From Zhongshania aquimaris (GTDB lineage Bacteria > Pseudomonadota > Gammaproteobacteria > Pseudomonadales > Spongiibacteraceae), in NCBI RefSeq assembly GCF_019312595.1, contig NZ_JAHWDQ010000006.1:62001-126000 (forward strand): DNA of 64,000 nucleotides, given 5' to 3'. The notes under the pieces are model-generated. The model had not been told where the DNA came from. It made no database searches and saw nothing but the letters and a program-made list of their open reading frames with translations. The translations under genes were made by a program, and so were the position numbers. Shown in pieces: positions 44,209 through 51,264 of this stretch (position 1 is the stretch's first letter; every line of letters starts with the position of its first letter).

Positions 44209-45075
44209 ATGAAATTCAGTTATAACCCCAGTATGTGTCCGCCGGATCAATATGCGGCTTTAACACTGGCGGCTGAAGAGGCAGGGTTTCATAGCATTTC
44301 CTTTCCCGACAGTCTCTGCTATCCAGAGCATTCATCAAGTAACTATCCTTACAATGGCGATGGTTCGCGAGAGTTTCTAAAAGATCTTCCCTTTGTAGAA
44401 CCGCTGGTTGCTATTCCCTACTTAGCCGCAATCACTACAAAAATTCGCTTCAACACCGGCGTCTATAAGCTCGCGGTGCGACAACCTGTTGCGGTGGCAA
44501 AACAAATATCGACGCTCGCCATACTAAGCAATAACCGCTTTGATTTCGGCATTGGCTTAAGTCCTTGGCCGGAAGATTTTGAAGCCTGCCACATACCGTG
44601 GGAAAAACGCGGCGAGCGCTTTGACGACCAAATTAAAATTCTTCGGGGTTTACTGAGCGGCGACTTTTTTGCCTATGAAGGTGCGCAGTTGAGTTTGAAC
44701 AGCATCAAACTCTGCCCTGTTCCCACAGACCCAATTCCGATTATTGTCGGCGGGCATTCTGACGCGGCATTGCGCCGCGCAGCCAGATTAGGTGACGGCT
44801 GGATTGGTGCTGGCGCCAGCGCCGAGGAATACAGCGTTCTTATCAACAAGCTACAGGAATTCAGAAAGCAATTTCAACGGGATCACTTACCGTTTGCCAT
44901 CCATGTCAGCTCAAAAGATGCCTATCATCAGGCCGGCCAAGACGCACTGGCGGCCCTCGGTGTAAGCGAGTGTCATATCGCTTTCCGCAACCCCTATGAC
45001 GGCAAGCCAGACACCCAAAGCGTCGATGCCAAGGTTCAACAACTTCAGCACTTTGCAAGACAGTTTATTTTCTAG
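44209..45075 (+). CDS. Luciferase-like monooxygenase (LLM class flavin-dependent oxidoreductase)
   Basis: 288-residue TIM-barrel enzyme of the bacterial luciferase superfamily. Visible are the N-terminal AALTLAAEEAGFHSISFPDS, the region TTKIRFNTGVYKLAVRQPVAVAKQISTLA, FDFGIGLSP, WEKRGERFDDQIKILRGLLSG and the phosphate-binding stretch PIPIIVGGHSDAALRRAARLGDGWI. These define the F420/FMN-dependent subgroup (TIGR03619-like). The start has CAGGAG upstream. It is divergent from the SDR operon. Luciferase-like enzymes oxidise ketones, sulfonates or cyclic substrates; a Baeyer-Villiger or epoxidation role here is speculation. A terminator follows. Confidence 0.88.
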   Translation: MKFSYNPSMCPPDQYAALTLAAEEAGFHSISFPDSLCYPEHSSSNYPYNGDGSREFLKDLPFVEPLVAIPYLAAITTKIRFNTGVYKLAVRQPVAVAKQISTLAILSNNRFDFGIGLSPWPEDFEACHIPWEKRGERFDDQIKILRGLLSGDFFAYEGAQLSLNSIKLCPVPTDPIPIIVGGHSDAALRRAARLGDGWIGAGASAEEYSVLINKLQEFRKQFQRDHLPFAIHVSSKDAYHQAGQDALAALGVSECHIAFRNPYDGKPDTQSVDAKVQQLQHFARQFIF

Positions 45076-45091
45076 GGTCTCTCCCCGCGTT

Positions 45092-45118
45092 CCGCCAACA
45101 TTGTTGGCGGTTTTTTTA
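45092..45118 (+). terminator. Rho-independent terminator of the luciferase-like gene
   Basis: The stem CCGCCAAC-ATT-GTTGGCGG is followed by seven T residues, 16 bases after the stop codon. The loop region contains the CAACATTGTTG core of the promoter dyads, but here it is part of a terminator stem and is probably coincidental. Confidence 0.85.
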
Positions 45119-45172
45119 TTTTAATTCTGACAAGACAGCTGACTGTAATGCAGCATCGAGCTAATCAAATCA

Positions 45173-45805
45173 CTATTGCAGATATGCAAGTAGCAACTGC
45201 AAAAGCTCCTCTCTAAATTCAGGATCAGCCAGCAAATCAGCTTGTTCTATTAAAGCCTGCCTAAGATTTCCCTGCAGTGTCTGCTCTATTAAGCGACCGC
45301 GAAAACGCGGATTACCTTTACATTGATGCTTGACTAAAAAAGGCTCCAACCACGCCTGCCAAGACGGATTATTTTGTAATTGCGTCAGCTCATTAATATA
45401 GCGATGAATATCAAAACTGTGTTGATACTCTCGAAAAAAATCGGGATCGAGTTTAAGCAAGGCCAGTAATTGTTCGCACTCTAAATCAATAATTTTGGCC
45501 AAGGTATCACTTAAAGAGTGATTCGAAAGTCTATTAAATTCTCGAAAGCGCTGACTTGCCTGCTCCGCCAGTTCCTCCATTGTCTTGTCGTAAACGTCGG
45601 CAAGAATGGCCTCCTTGCTCGGGAAGTATTGATATAGCGACGCAATATTCACACCCGCAACATCCGCAATGCGCTGCGTGGTTAATTTACCTGCGCCCTC
45701 TTCATCTAGAATTTTCAGGCATGCCTGTTGAATGGCGTGCACAGTAAACAGGGAGCGACTCTGCTTGGGTAATTTCCGCGCTCGTGGCGGTTGCTTTTCT
45801 GTCAT
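45173..45805 (-). CDS. TetR family transcriptional regulator
   Basis: 210 residues from ATG 45805 (a TTG 15 bases earlier is possible). The N-terminal TetR DNA-binding domain is clear: LTTQRIADVAGVNIASLYQYF with the recognition helix ASLYQYFPSKEAIL, after a basic leader. The C-terminal 130 residues are helical (DLECEQLLALLKLDPDF) and define the ligand domain, of unknown specificity. It is divergent from the sulfotransferase gene (176 bases between starts), so it probably represses that pair of genes. A TTTATAAT...ATTATAAA dyad in that gap is a candidate site. Confidence 0.9.
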   Translation of the reverse strand: MTEKQPPRARKLPKQSRSLFTVHAIQQACLKILDEEGAGKLTTQRIADVAGVNIASLYQYFPSKEAILADVYDKTMEELAEQASQRFREFNRLSNHSLSDTLAKIIDLECEQLLALLKLDPDFFREYQHSFDIHRYINELTQLQNNPSWQAWLEPFLVKHQCKGNPRFRGRLIEQTLQGNLRQALIEQADLLADPEFREELLQLLLAYLQ

Positions 45806-45849
45806 GGCGGCAAGGCTCAAGTGAAAAATGTAAACAGGCTGCTCAAATT

Positions 45850-45879
45850 TTTATAATTATTTAAAAAAACCATTATAAA
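45850..45879. promoter_or_regulatory. Possible operator TTTATAAT-n14-ATTATAAA
   Basis: Perfect eight-base inverted repeat in the TetR/sulfotransferase divergent promoter region. It is AT-rich and could equally be promoter -10-like sequence, so confidence is low. Confidence 0.3.
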
Positions 45880-45981
45880 CATACACTTACACTGCCTCAT
45901 AAAAACTCAAAATGCCAGTTGTTATCACTTCACCTAAGCCTCTAGGCTAAGTCTTATCGACAATCAAAAGGGACCTATCTG

Positions 45982-47151
45982 GTGTATTTTGACTTTACCT
46001 ATTATGCCCGTGTTTTACGACATGTGTGGTGTTTAAAAAACTGGCCAGGCCGATCTCGAATGTTACGGAAATTACTGCTGTGGCTGCCCCTGCAATCGCT
46101 TTTTCACAGCCTGTGCTTTTTATTAGATTATCTGTTTTTTCCGCGCCTATGGCGGCAGCGGGTAGATCGCCCAGTATTTATTGTTGGCCACGCCCGCAGT
46201 GGCACGACATTGTGCCACCGCCTCTTAGCGGCCGACGGTGATCATTTTAGCTATTTTCTATATTGGGAGCTGCTATTCCCTTCACTGCTACAAAAAAAGC
46301 TCATTCGCGCACTTGCTAAACTCGATCACGCCTTGGGACAACCCTGCAAGCGCCGATTAAAAAAATGGGATGACAAAACCTTCGGCAAATTTCGCCATAT
46401 TCACAATATGAGTTTGTGGAATGCCGAGGAAGACCAGTTTGTAATGCAAGCCGCTTTTGTTACCCAACAGTGGGCAGTCGATATTCCGCTAATGGATAAA
46501 ATCGATCTCTATCATGTTGATAATATGTCTACAAAAAAGCGCCGGCGGTGGATGCACCACTACCGCGAGTGCGTCAAAAGACAATTATTATTAAATGGTG
46601 GCAATCGCACTCACCTAAGCAAGAATCCGCTTATGTGCGGTTGGGTGGCCGCCATCATTGAGACCTTTCCAGATGCACGCATCGTCGTCATGATGCGCAA
46701 TCCCAACGATTGCATTCCCAGCACACTAAAACTGTTAGAGCTTAGCTGGCAGGGTAAAGGGTGGAAGCCCTCTCAATATGCCTCCTCGCTTCGCGTAATG
46801 ACCGACATCGCCTTTGACTCTATGCGCCACCCCAGCGAAGTCTTAAATAAACATCCCGACACGCCGCATGTATTTATCGATTATCGCCAAATTACCGCCG
46901 AACCCAGGCAGGCCATTTATCGTCTCTATGAAGCATTGGCTATGCCGGTGTCTGCGGACTTTGACGCATGGCTATTGCATCAAGAAGACAAAGAGCGCAG
47001 CCACAAAAGCCACTTTGAATATACTATCAATGATTACGAACTCTCCCACCGCGAGATTGAATCGAAACTCGGCGATTTATTTGACGAGTACCAGTGGCCG
47101 CGTTTGAGCGGTGAGAATCCCTCTCAGACGATGGAGACAATAAATGGATAG
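45982..47151 (+). CDS. Sulfotransferase family protein
   Basis: 389 residues starting at GTG. The PAPS loop is VFIVGHARSGTTLCHRLL (about residue 68), and the 3'-phosphate-binding region is RIVVMMRNPNDCIPSTLKLL (about 235). An N-terminal hydrophobic stretch (LLLWLPLQSLFHSLCFLLDYLFF) may tie it to the membrane, unlike the sulfotransferase at 7747. It belongs to the same broad PAPS-sulfotransferase family but is only distantly related. The stop overlaps the start of the next gene by eight bases, so the two are co-translated. The acceptor is unknown. Confidence 0.85.
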   Translation: MYFDFTYYARVLRHVWCLKNWPGRSRMLRKLLLWLPLQSLFHSLCFLLDYLFFPRLWRQRVDRPVFIVGHARSGTTLCHRLLAADGDHFSYFLYWELLFPSLLQKKLIRALAKLDHALGQPCKRRLKKWDDKTFGKFRHIHNMSLWNAEEDQFVMQAAFVTQQWAVDIPLMDKIDLYHVDNMSTKKRRRWMHHYRECVKRQLLLNGGNRTHLSKNPLMCGWVAAIIETFPDARIVVMMRNPNDCIPSTLKLLELSWQGKGWKPSQYASSLRVMTDIAFDSMRHPSEVLNKHPDTPHVFIDYRQITAEPRQAIYRLYEALAMPVSADFDAWLLHQEDKERSHKSHFEYTINDYELSHREIESKLGDLFDEYQWPRLSGENPSQTMETING

Positions 47152-48541
47152 TGCATCAGTCAGCCGTGACAACAAAGAGAGTAAAGAACGCCTTAAGGCC
47201 GCCTGGGATGATTTAATCGAGGAATTGCAGTTAGCCCGCGACGCCATCGATAATCCGGCGTTTTTTCCACCCGAGGCCAGCGATCGTAATTTAGCAGAAG
47301 GTTACCGCTACCTTGCGGGATTTATGCACCACGCCGTTGAGCGCGCATTCCATGAAGATGCGGATTTCCCTGCTTTCCGCAATGGTTTGTCGGTGTATAA
47401 CAAGTCCACCATCGACAACGCCGACGCTATCTATTTTTACGCCCCCATCGACGGTAAAAGACATTACCGCGTGCATGGCAATATCGCCGACCACCGTCAC
47501 TGGCGCGGTGAAGCGCGCGCAGAAAGTGGTCCACTAGCTCCTCAATACCTGATTTTTGAAGTTCACAGCGGCCCGATGTCTGGCGACTCAGGTGATTTAA
47601 GAGAACTGGCCGCCGGTGGTAGAACCGGCTTTGGCAGCTTAGACACCTCTTCACTATTGGTGGCCGACAATGGCGACTTCGAATTATTACTCGGCCCTGA
47701 AAAACCCGCCGGTTATAGCGGCAATTTCGTGTGCACACGCAAGCCGCCCAGTAAGCGCAATCCAGACGGCGATGATCGCTATGCTGACTATATAAGTGGC
47801 CGCCAGCTCTTCTACGACTGGGGCCGTGAGCAAGCCATACAATTAAATATTAGCGCCTTAGATACCGAAGGTTGTTCACCCCCAGCACTGGATAGCGAGC
47901 GCGGTGCCGAGCAGTTGCGCCGCATGGGCGGTATTATTCGCGGGCAAATGCACTTCTGGTTGGCATTCTACGAAAAAGTCCTGAACTGCAATCAGCGGGC
48001 GGTGGAACAGGGTCGCTATTTTATGCCAGTCAACGCCTACAACCAGCCCAACGCTGCCTCGGGGGATACCGGCGGCGGTATGAGCACCAATATTTATGCC
48101 GGGGGCATTTTTGATCTCGCCGACGATGAAGCGCTGCTTATCGAGGCCAGTTACAGCGGCGAGCCCGTCTATACCAGTATCCACCTCGGCAATCTCTGGG
48201 GCGAGTCACCAGATTACGCCAATCACCAAAGTAGCCTCAATGGCTTTCAAACGCATATGTCGGCCGATGGTATTCAGCGTTGGGTCGTCGCCCACCGCGA
48301 TCCCGGTGTGCCAAATTGGGTCGACACCACCGGCCTAAGGCGAGGCTTTTTATCAAACCGCTGGGCCTATTGCCAGCTGCCAGAACAAGCGCAGTGGCCG
48401 CAAATCAAAGCGCGCAAAATCAACTTCGAAGAGATTGCCAGCAGTTTCCCAACAGACACACCATGTATCTCAGCCGCCCAGCGCAAAGCCACCATTGCCG
48501 AGCGCCAACAACATGTGCAACGGCGGTTCAGAGTTTTTTAA
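47144..48541 (+). CDS. Uncharacterised protein coupled to the sulfotransferase (DUF1214-like)
   Basis: 465 residues, with the ATG overlapping the sulfotransferase stop. N-terminal 1-60 is helical (LKAAWDDLIEELQLARDAID); the centre (about 90-340) is beta-rich with YFYAPIDGKRHYRVHGNIAD and FEVHSGPMSGDSGD; the C-terminus has IQRWVVAHRDPGVPNWVDTTG. This is similar in character to DUF1214-type proteins, often located next to sulfotransferases and dehydrogenases in actinobacteria, but I am not sure of the family. No signal peptide is seen. Tight coupling suggests that it acts on the sulfotransferase product or substrate. Confidence 0.7.
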   Translation: MDSASVSRDNKESKERLKAAWDDLIEELQLARDAIDNPAFFPPEASDRNLAEGYRYLAGFMHHAVERAFHEDADFPAFRNGLSVYNKSTIDNADAIYFYAPIDGKRHYRVHGNIADHRHWRGEARAESGPLAPQYLIFEVHSGPMSGDSGDLRELAAGGRTGFGSLDTSSLLVADNGDFELLLGPEKPAGYSGNFVCTRKPPSKRNPDGDDRYADYISGRQLFYDWGREQAIQLNISALDTEGCSPPALDSERGAEQLRRMGGIIRGQMHFWLAFYEKVLNCNQRAVEQGRYFMPVNAYNQPNAASGDTGGGMSTNIYAGGIFDLADDEALLIEASYSGEPVYTSIHLGNLWGESPDYANHQSSLNGFQTHMSADGIQRWVVAHRDPGVPNWVDTTGLRRGFLSNRWAYCQLPEQAQWPQIKARKINFEEIASSFPTDTPCISAAQRKATIAERQQHVQRRFRVF

Positions 48542-48610
48542 TTTGAGACCTCAGATATTAACTCACACCCCCTCTGTATTTGGCGGTGGATTTAACAAAC
48601 GAAGCAAGAC

Positions 48611-48727
48611 ATGAACGTATTGGTCGTCGGCGGATCTGGCCTGATTGGTGGCGAGATTGCATTACACCTCAAATCCCAGGGTCACGATGTCACTATCATG
48701 GCCCGCAAAGTGCGTAGCTTGGGGTGA
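48611..48727 (+). pseudogene. Truncated NAD(P)-dependent epimerase/oxidoreductase
   Basis: A 38-residue frame begins MNVLVVGGSGLIGGEIA, the nucleotide-binding start (GxxGxxG) of an extended SDR/NmrA-type protein that should be 280-350 residues. The frame breaks at about 48705, where the sequence turns into the repeat-rich region around tRNA-Ser and meets a stop at 48725-48727. It follows the sulfotransferase pair by 69 bases on the same strand, so it is probably a third operon gene cut by insertion or recombination. The rest of the protein is missing from this window. Confidence 0.7.
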
Positions 48728-48797
48728 GCTCCGCGAACCCCAACATTCCCAACGGTGGCACCAAAGCATTTCCAAGTGCTCTTCCACCCACCTGAAT

Positions 48798-48825
48798 CCG
48801 CCATACAAATAAAAAAGCCCCAGTC
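48798..48825 (+). repeat. Inverted copy of the tRNA-Ser 3' end and downstream flank
   Basis: On the plus strand this reads CCGCCATACAAATAAAAAAG, identical over 20 bases to the minus-strand text at the 3' end of tRNA-Ser (49411-49432), then continues with CCCCAGTC like the terminator beyond. It lies about 600 bases from the real tRNA and in the opposite orientation. It is followed by a small CCAGTC/GACTGG hairpin. Confidence 0.6.
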
Positions 48826-48903
48826 TTGCGACTGGCGTAATATTGAAAACGCGTGTGGTTCACATAGAAGGGATAAATCAAAACAGCCTTGAGGCTGTAT
48901 TGA

Positions 48904-49334
48904 CCCTACGTGCTGCGCCATTCGCAAAGACACGCGAATAGCTTGTTCAAAACGCTGGCGCAATTGGTAATTCAATTCGCCTAGGGGCGATTTAAACCCT
49001 ACGTGCTGCGCCATTCGCAAAGACACGCGAATGGCTTGTTCAAAACGCTGGCGCAATTGGTAATTCAATTCGCCTAGGGGCGATTTAAACCCTACGTGCT
49101 GCGCCATTCGCAAAGACACGCGAATGGCTTGTTCAAAACGCTGGCGCAATTGGTAATTCAATTCGCCTAGGGGCGACTTGAACCCTTCGGGCTGCGCCAT
49201 TCGCAAAGACACGCGAATGGCTTGTTCAAAACGCTGGCGCAATTGGTAATTCAATTCGCCTAGGGGCGACTTGAACCCTTCGGGCTGCGCCATTCGCAAA
49301 GACACGCGAATAGCTTGTTCAAAACGCTGGCGCG
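48904..49334 (-). repeat. 93-bp tandem repeat array (about 4.6 copies) next to tRNA-Ser
   Basis: Units start at 48904, 48997, 49090, 49183 and 49276, exactly 93 bases apart, and the last copy is partial. There are no spacers. The unit length is a multiple of three, so one minus-strand frame stays open through the array as a 31-residue repeat (containing KSPLGELNYQLRQRF). Differences between copies include synonymous changes (GCT/GCC and TTCAAG/TTTAAA) and one two-residue change (HV versus PE). It lies between the truncated oxidoreductase and the tRNA-Ser terminator. Whether any of it is translated is doubtful. Confidence 0.85.
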
Positions 49335-49386
49335 TTTTGTCGAACCGGAGGGTTCTGCCGAACCTGCGTCAACACCACACAAATAA

Positions 49387-49420
49387 AAAAAGCCCCAATC
49401 TTTCGACTGGAGCCTTTTTT
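49387..49420 (-). terminator. Terminator downstream of tRNA-Ser
   Basis: On the minus strand, GGCTCCAGTC-gaaa-GATTGGGGC pairs into a stem followed by TTTTTTT, beginning eight bases after the tRNA CCA. It also has a T-run in the other direction, so it may work on both strands. Confidence 0.7.
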
Positions 49421-49427
49421 ATTTGTA

Positions 49428-49519
49428 TGGCGGAGAAGGAGGGATTCGAACCCTCGATGCAGGATTAACCGCATACTCCCTTAGCAGGGGAGCGCCTTCA
49501 GCCACTCGGCCACCTCTCC
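49428..49519 (-). tRNA. tRNA-Ser (anticodon GCU)
   Basis: Ninety-two bases that fold as a serine tRNA: acceptor GGAGAGG pairs with CTTCTCC (one G-T pair); D-arm in GGCCGAGTGGCTGAAGGC; anticodon stem-loop CTCCCCTGCTAAGGGAG with GCT in the loop; long class II variable arm (TATGCGGTTAATCCTGCAT region) and T-loop GGTTCGAATCC. CCA is encoded. It reads AGC/AGU codons. It lies downstream of csrA in the order seen in Pseudomonas-like bacteria, and is a frequent integration site for islands. Confidence 0.95.
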
Positions 49520-49665
49520 GGGATATCTCTCTGCTTGGTAATTCCGATTGCGCAATTATCCAAAAAGTAGAGTGTTAATCAGCACATAGCGCTGTTTAAC
49601 GAATCGGGCGGCATGATACCACACTGAGAAAATAAGCAAAGACCTAGAGCCTATTTTTCGGCGTT

Positions 49666-49845
49666 TTACTTGTTGCCGTCTTTCTCTGTTTGAATGCGAT
49701 CGTAGATTTCTTCGCGATGAACAGCGATATCTTTCGGTGCATTAACACCCAAACGAACCTGGTTGCCTTTTACACCGAGTACAGTGACAGTGACTTCATC
49801 ACCGACCATTAAAGTCTCACCAATACGACGAGTTAAAATTAACAT
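49666..49845 (-). CDS. csrA: Carbon storage regulator CsrA (RsmA)
   Basis: A 59-residue RNA-binding dimer, full length. It starts [16 protein letters not shown] and has the conserved [27 protein letters not shown], of which [20 protein letters not shown] is diagnostic. The start has an excellent AAGGAGAT ribosome-binding site. CsrA binds GGA motifs in mRNA leaders and represses or activates translation of many genes. It lies between lysC and tRNA-Ser, the normal gammaproteobacterial location. Confidence 0.97.
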   Translation of the reverse strand: MLILTRRIGETLMVGDEVTVTVLGVKGNQVRLGVNAPKDIAVHREEIYDRIQTEKDGNK

Positions 49846-49923
49846 TTTGGCATCTCCTTGTAAGAGCCCACCGCTTCACTCTACTGCCATTCCTTCGACA
49901 ACCTAGAGTTCGAGCGATTTAGA

Positions 49924-51153
49924 TTAAATAGTGGGCTCCGAATCCAAATCAAACGCTGTGTGCAGCGACCGAACGGCTAGCTCCAAATATTTTTCATCAA
50001 CCACCACCGAAATTTTTATTTCAGATGTTGTGATCAACTGAATGTTGATTGACTCCTCTGCCAGAGTTTTAAACATTTTGCTGGCAATACCAGCATGGGA
50101 GCGCATTCCTACGCCGACCAAAGACACTTTGGCAATTTTGTCATCGGTTTTGACTTCTCGCGCACCTGTTTGTTTCACCAGATTGCGCACAATGGCTTCA
50201 GCCTTTGCCATATCGCCACGACTTACCGTAAAAGTAAGGTCTGTGGTGTTGTCTTCTGCTACGTTCTGAACAATTACATCGACTTCAATATTTGCATCGC
50301 TGACTGGGCCGAGTATCTGATAGGCCAAGCCCGGGGTGTCTGGTACACCTAACACTGTAATCTTTGCTTCATCGCGGGTGAAAGCAATACCCGAAATTGC
50401 CGGGTTTTCCATATCTGATTGTTCCTCTAAGCTAATCAATGTCCCGGGACCGTCCTGGAAAGCGTGAAGTACCCGTAACGGTACATTGTATTTTCCCGCA
50501 AACTCCACAGAGCGAATTTGCAATACCTTTGATCCCAAACTGGCCATTTCCAGCATTTCTTCAAAGGTAATACGATCTAGTCGACGCGCTTTACTCACCA
50601 CCCGAGGGTCAGTGGTATACACCCCATCAACATCCGTATAAATCTGGCACTCGTCTGCTTTCAATGCCGCAGCCAAGGCAACACCGGTTGTATCTGAGCC
50701 ACCGCGACCTAAGGTCGTGATATTACCGTTCTCATCTACACCCTGAAAACCCGCAACAACAACGACATTGCCCGCCGCTAGGTCTTCTCTAATTTTGACA
50801 TCATCGATATCCCGAATTCGCGCTTTAGTATGCGCTTCGTCAGTCAGGATTCGCACCTGCGTGCCGGTATACGACTTTGCACCTTGCCCCAGATCATGCA
50901 AGGCCATACACAACAGGGAAATGGTCACCTGTTCGCCAGTCGACACCAGCACATCTAATTCACGGGGAGTCGGCGTTGACTGCATGGCCTTAGCCAATTC
51001 GATCAGTCGATTGGTCTCGCCACTCATTGCCGACACCACAACGATGATATCGTGTCCCTGTTCGCGAAAGCCCGCCACCTTCTGAGCTACCGCTTTTATA
51101 CGCTCGACTGTCCCGACCGAGGTACCACCAAATTTTTGAACTATCAGACTCAT
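49924..51153 (-). CDS. lysC: Aspartate kinase
   Basis: 409 residues, full length for the monofunctional enzyme. It phosphorylates L-aspartate in the first step of lysine, threonine and methionine synthesis. The kinase domain begins IVQKFGGTSVGTVERIK; further on are VVSAMSGETNRL and GRGGSDTTGVALAAAL. C-terminal tandem ACT domains (about 260-409; ITVLGVPDTPGLAYQILG and VSLVGVGMRSHAGIASKMF) give amino-acid feedback control. It lies 112 bases downstream of alaS and 78 upstream of csrA on the same strand. Confidence 0.97.
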   Translation of the reverse strand: MSLIVQKFGGTSVGTVERIKAVAQKVAGFREQGHDIIVVVSAMSGETNRLIELAKAMQSTPTPRELDVLVSTGEQVTISLLCMALHDLGQGAKSYTGTQVRILTDEAHTKARIRDIDDVKIREDLAAGNVVVVAGFQGVDENGNITTLGRGGSDTTGVALAAALKADECQIYTDVDGVYTTDPRVVSKARRLDRITFEEMLEMASLGSKVLQIRSVEFAGKYNVPLRVLHAFQDGPGTLISLEEQSDMENPAISGIAFTRDEAKITVLGVPDTPGLAYQILGPVSDANIEVDVIVQNVAEDNTTDLTFTVSRGDMAKAEAIVRNLVKQTGAREVKTDDKIAKVSLVGVGMRSHAGIASKMFKTLAEESINIQLITTSEIKISVVVDEKYLELAVRSLHTAFDLDSEPTI

Positions 51154-51264
51154 GATTCGCTTCTACTTAATGAACACCCGCCGCAGAGGGCGCTCATTAA
51201 ACACCAGATCAAATTTAAAGGAAATGGCTCAGTGCCGGCTATACGTGATTTACGAAGCCAGCCG

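Noticed and set aside
45092-45118. Fourth CAACATTGTTG operator
   Set aside because: It is the stem of a terminator with seven T residues following the stop codon, so regulatory binding is unlikely.
47291-48546. Several frames on both strands over the 465-residue gene
   Set aside because: They overlap one long frame with good coding character that starts by overlap with the upstream stop codon.
48682-49305. A 207-residue open frame over the tandem repeats
   Set aside because: The frame exists only because 93 is a multiple of three. It starts with a GTG inside a repeat, has no ribosome-binding site, and its C-terminal part runs through unrelated flank sequence. It is reported as a repeat, not a gene.
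48904-49334. Possible CRISPR array
   Set aside because: Units are directly contiguous and 93 bp long with no variable spacers, and there are no cas genes.
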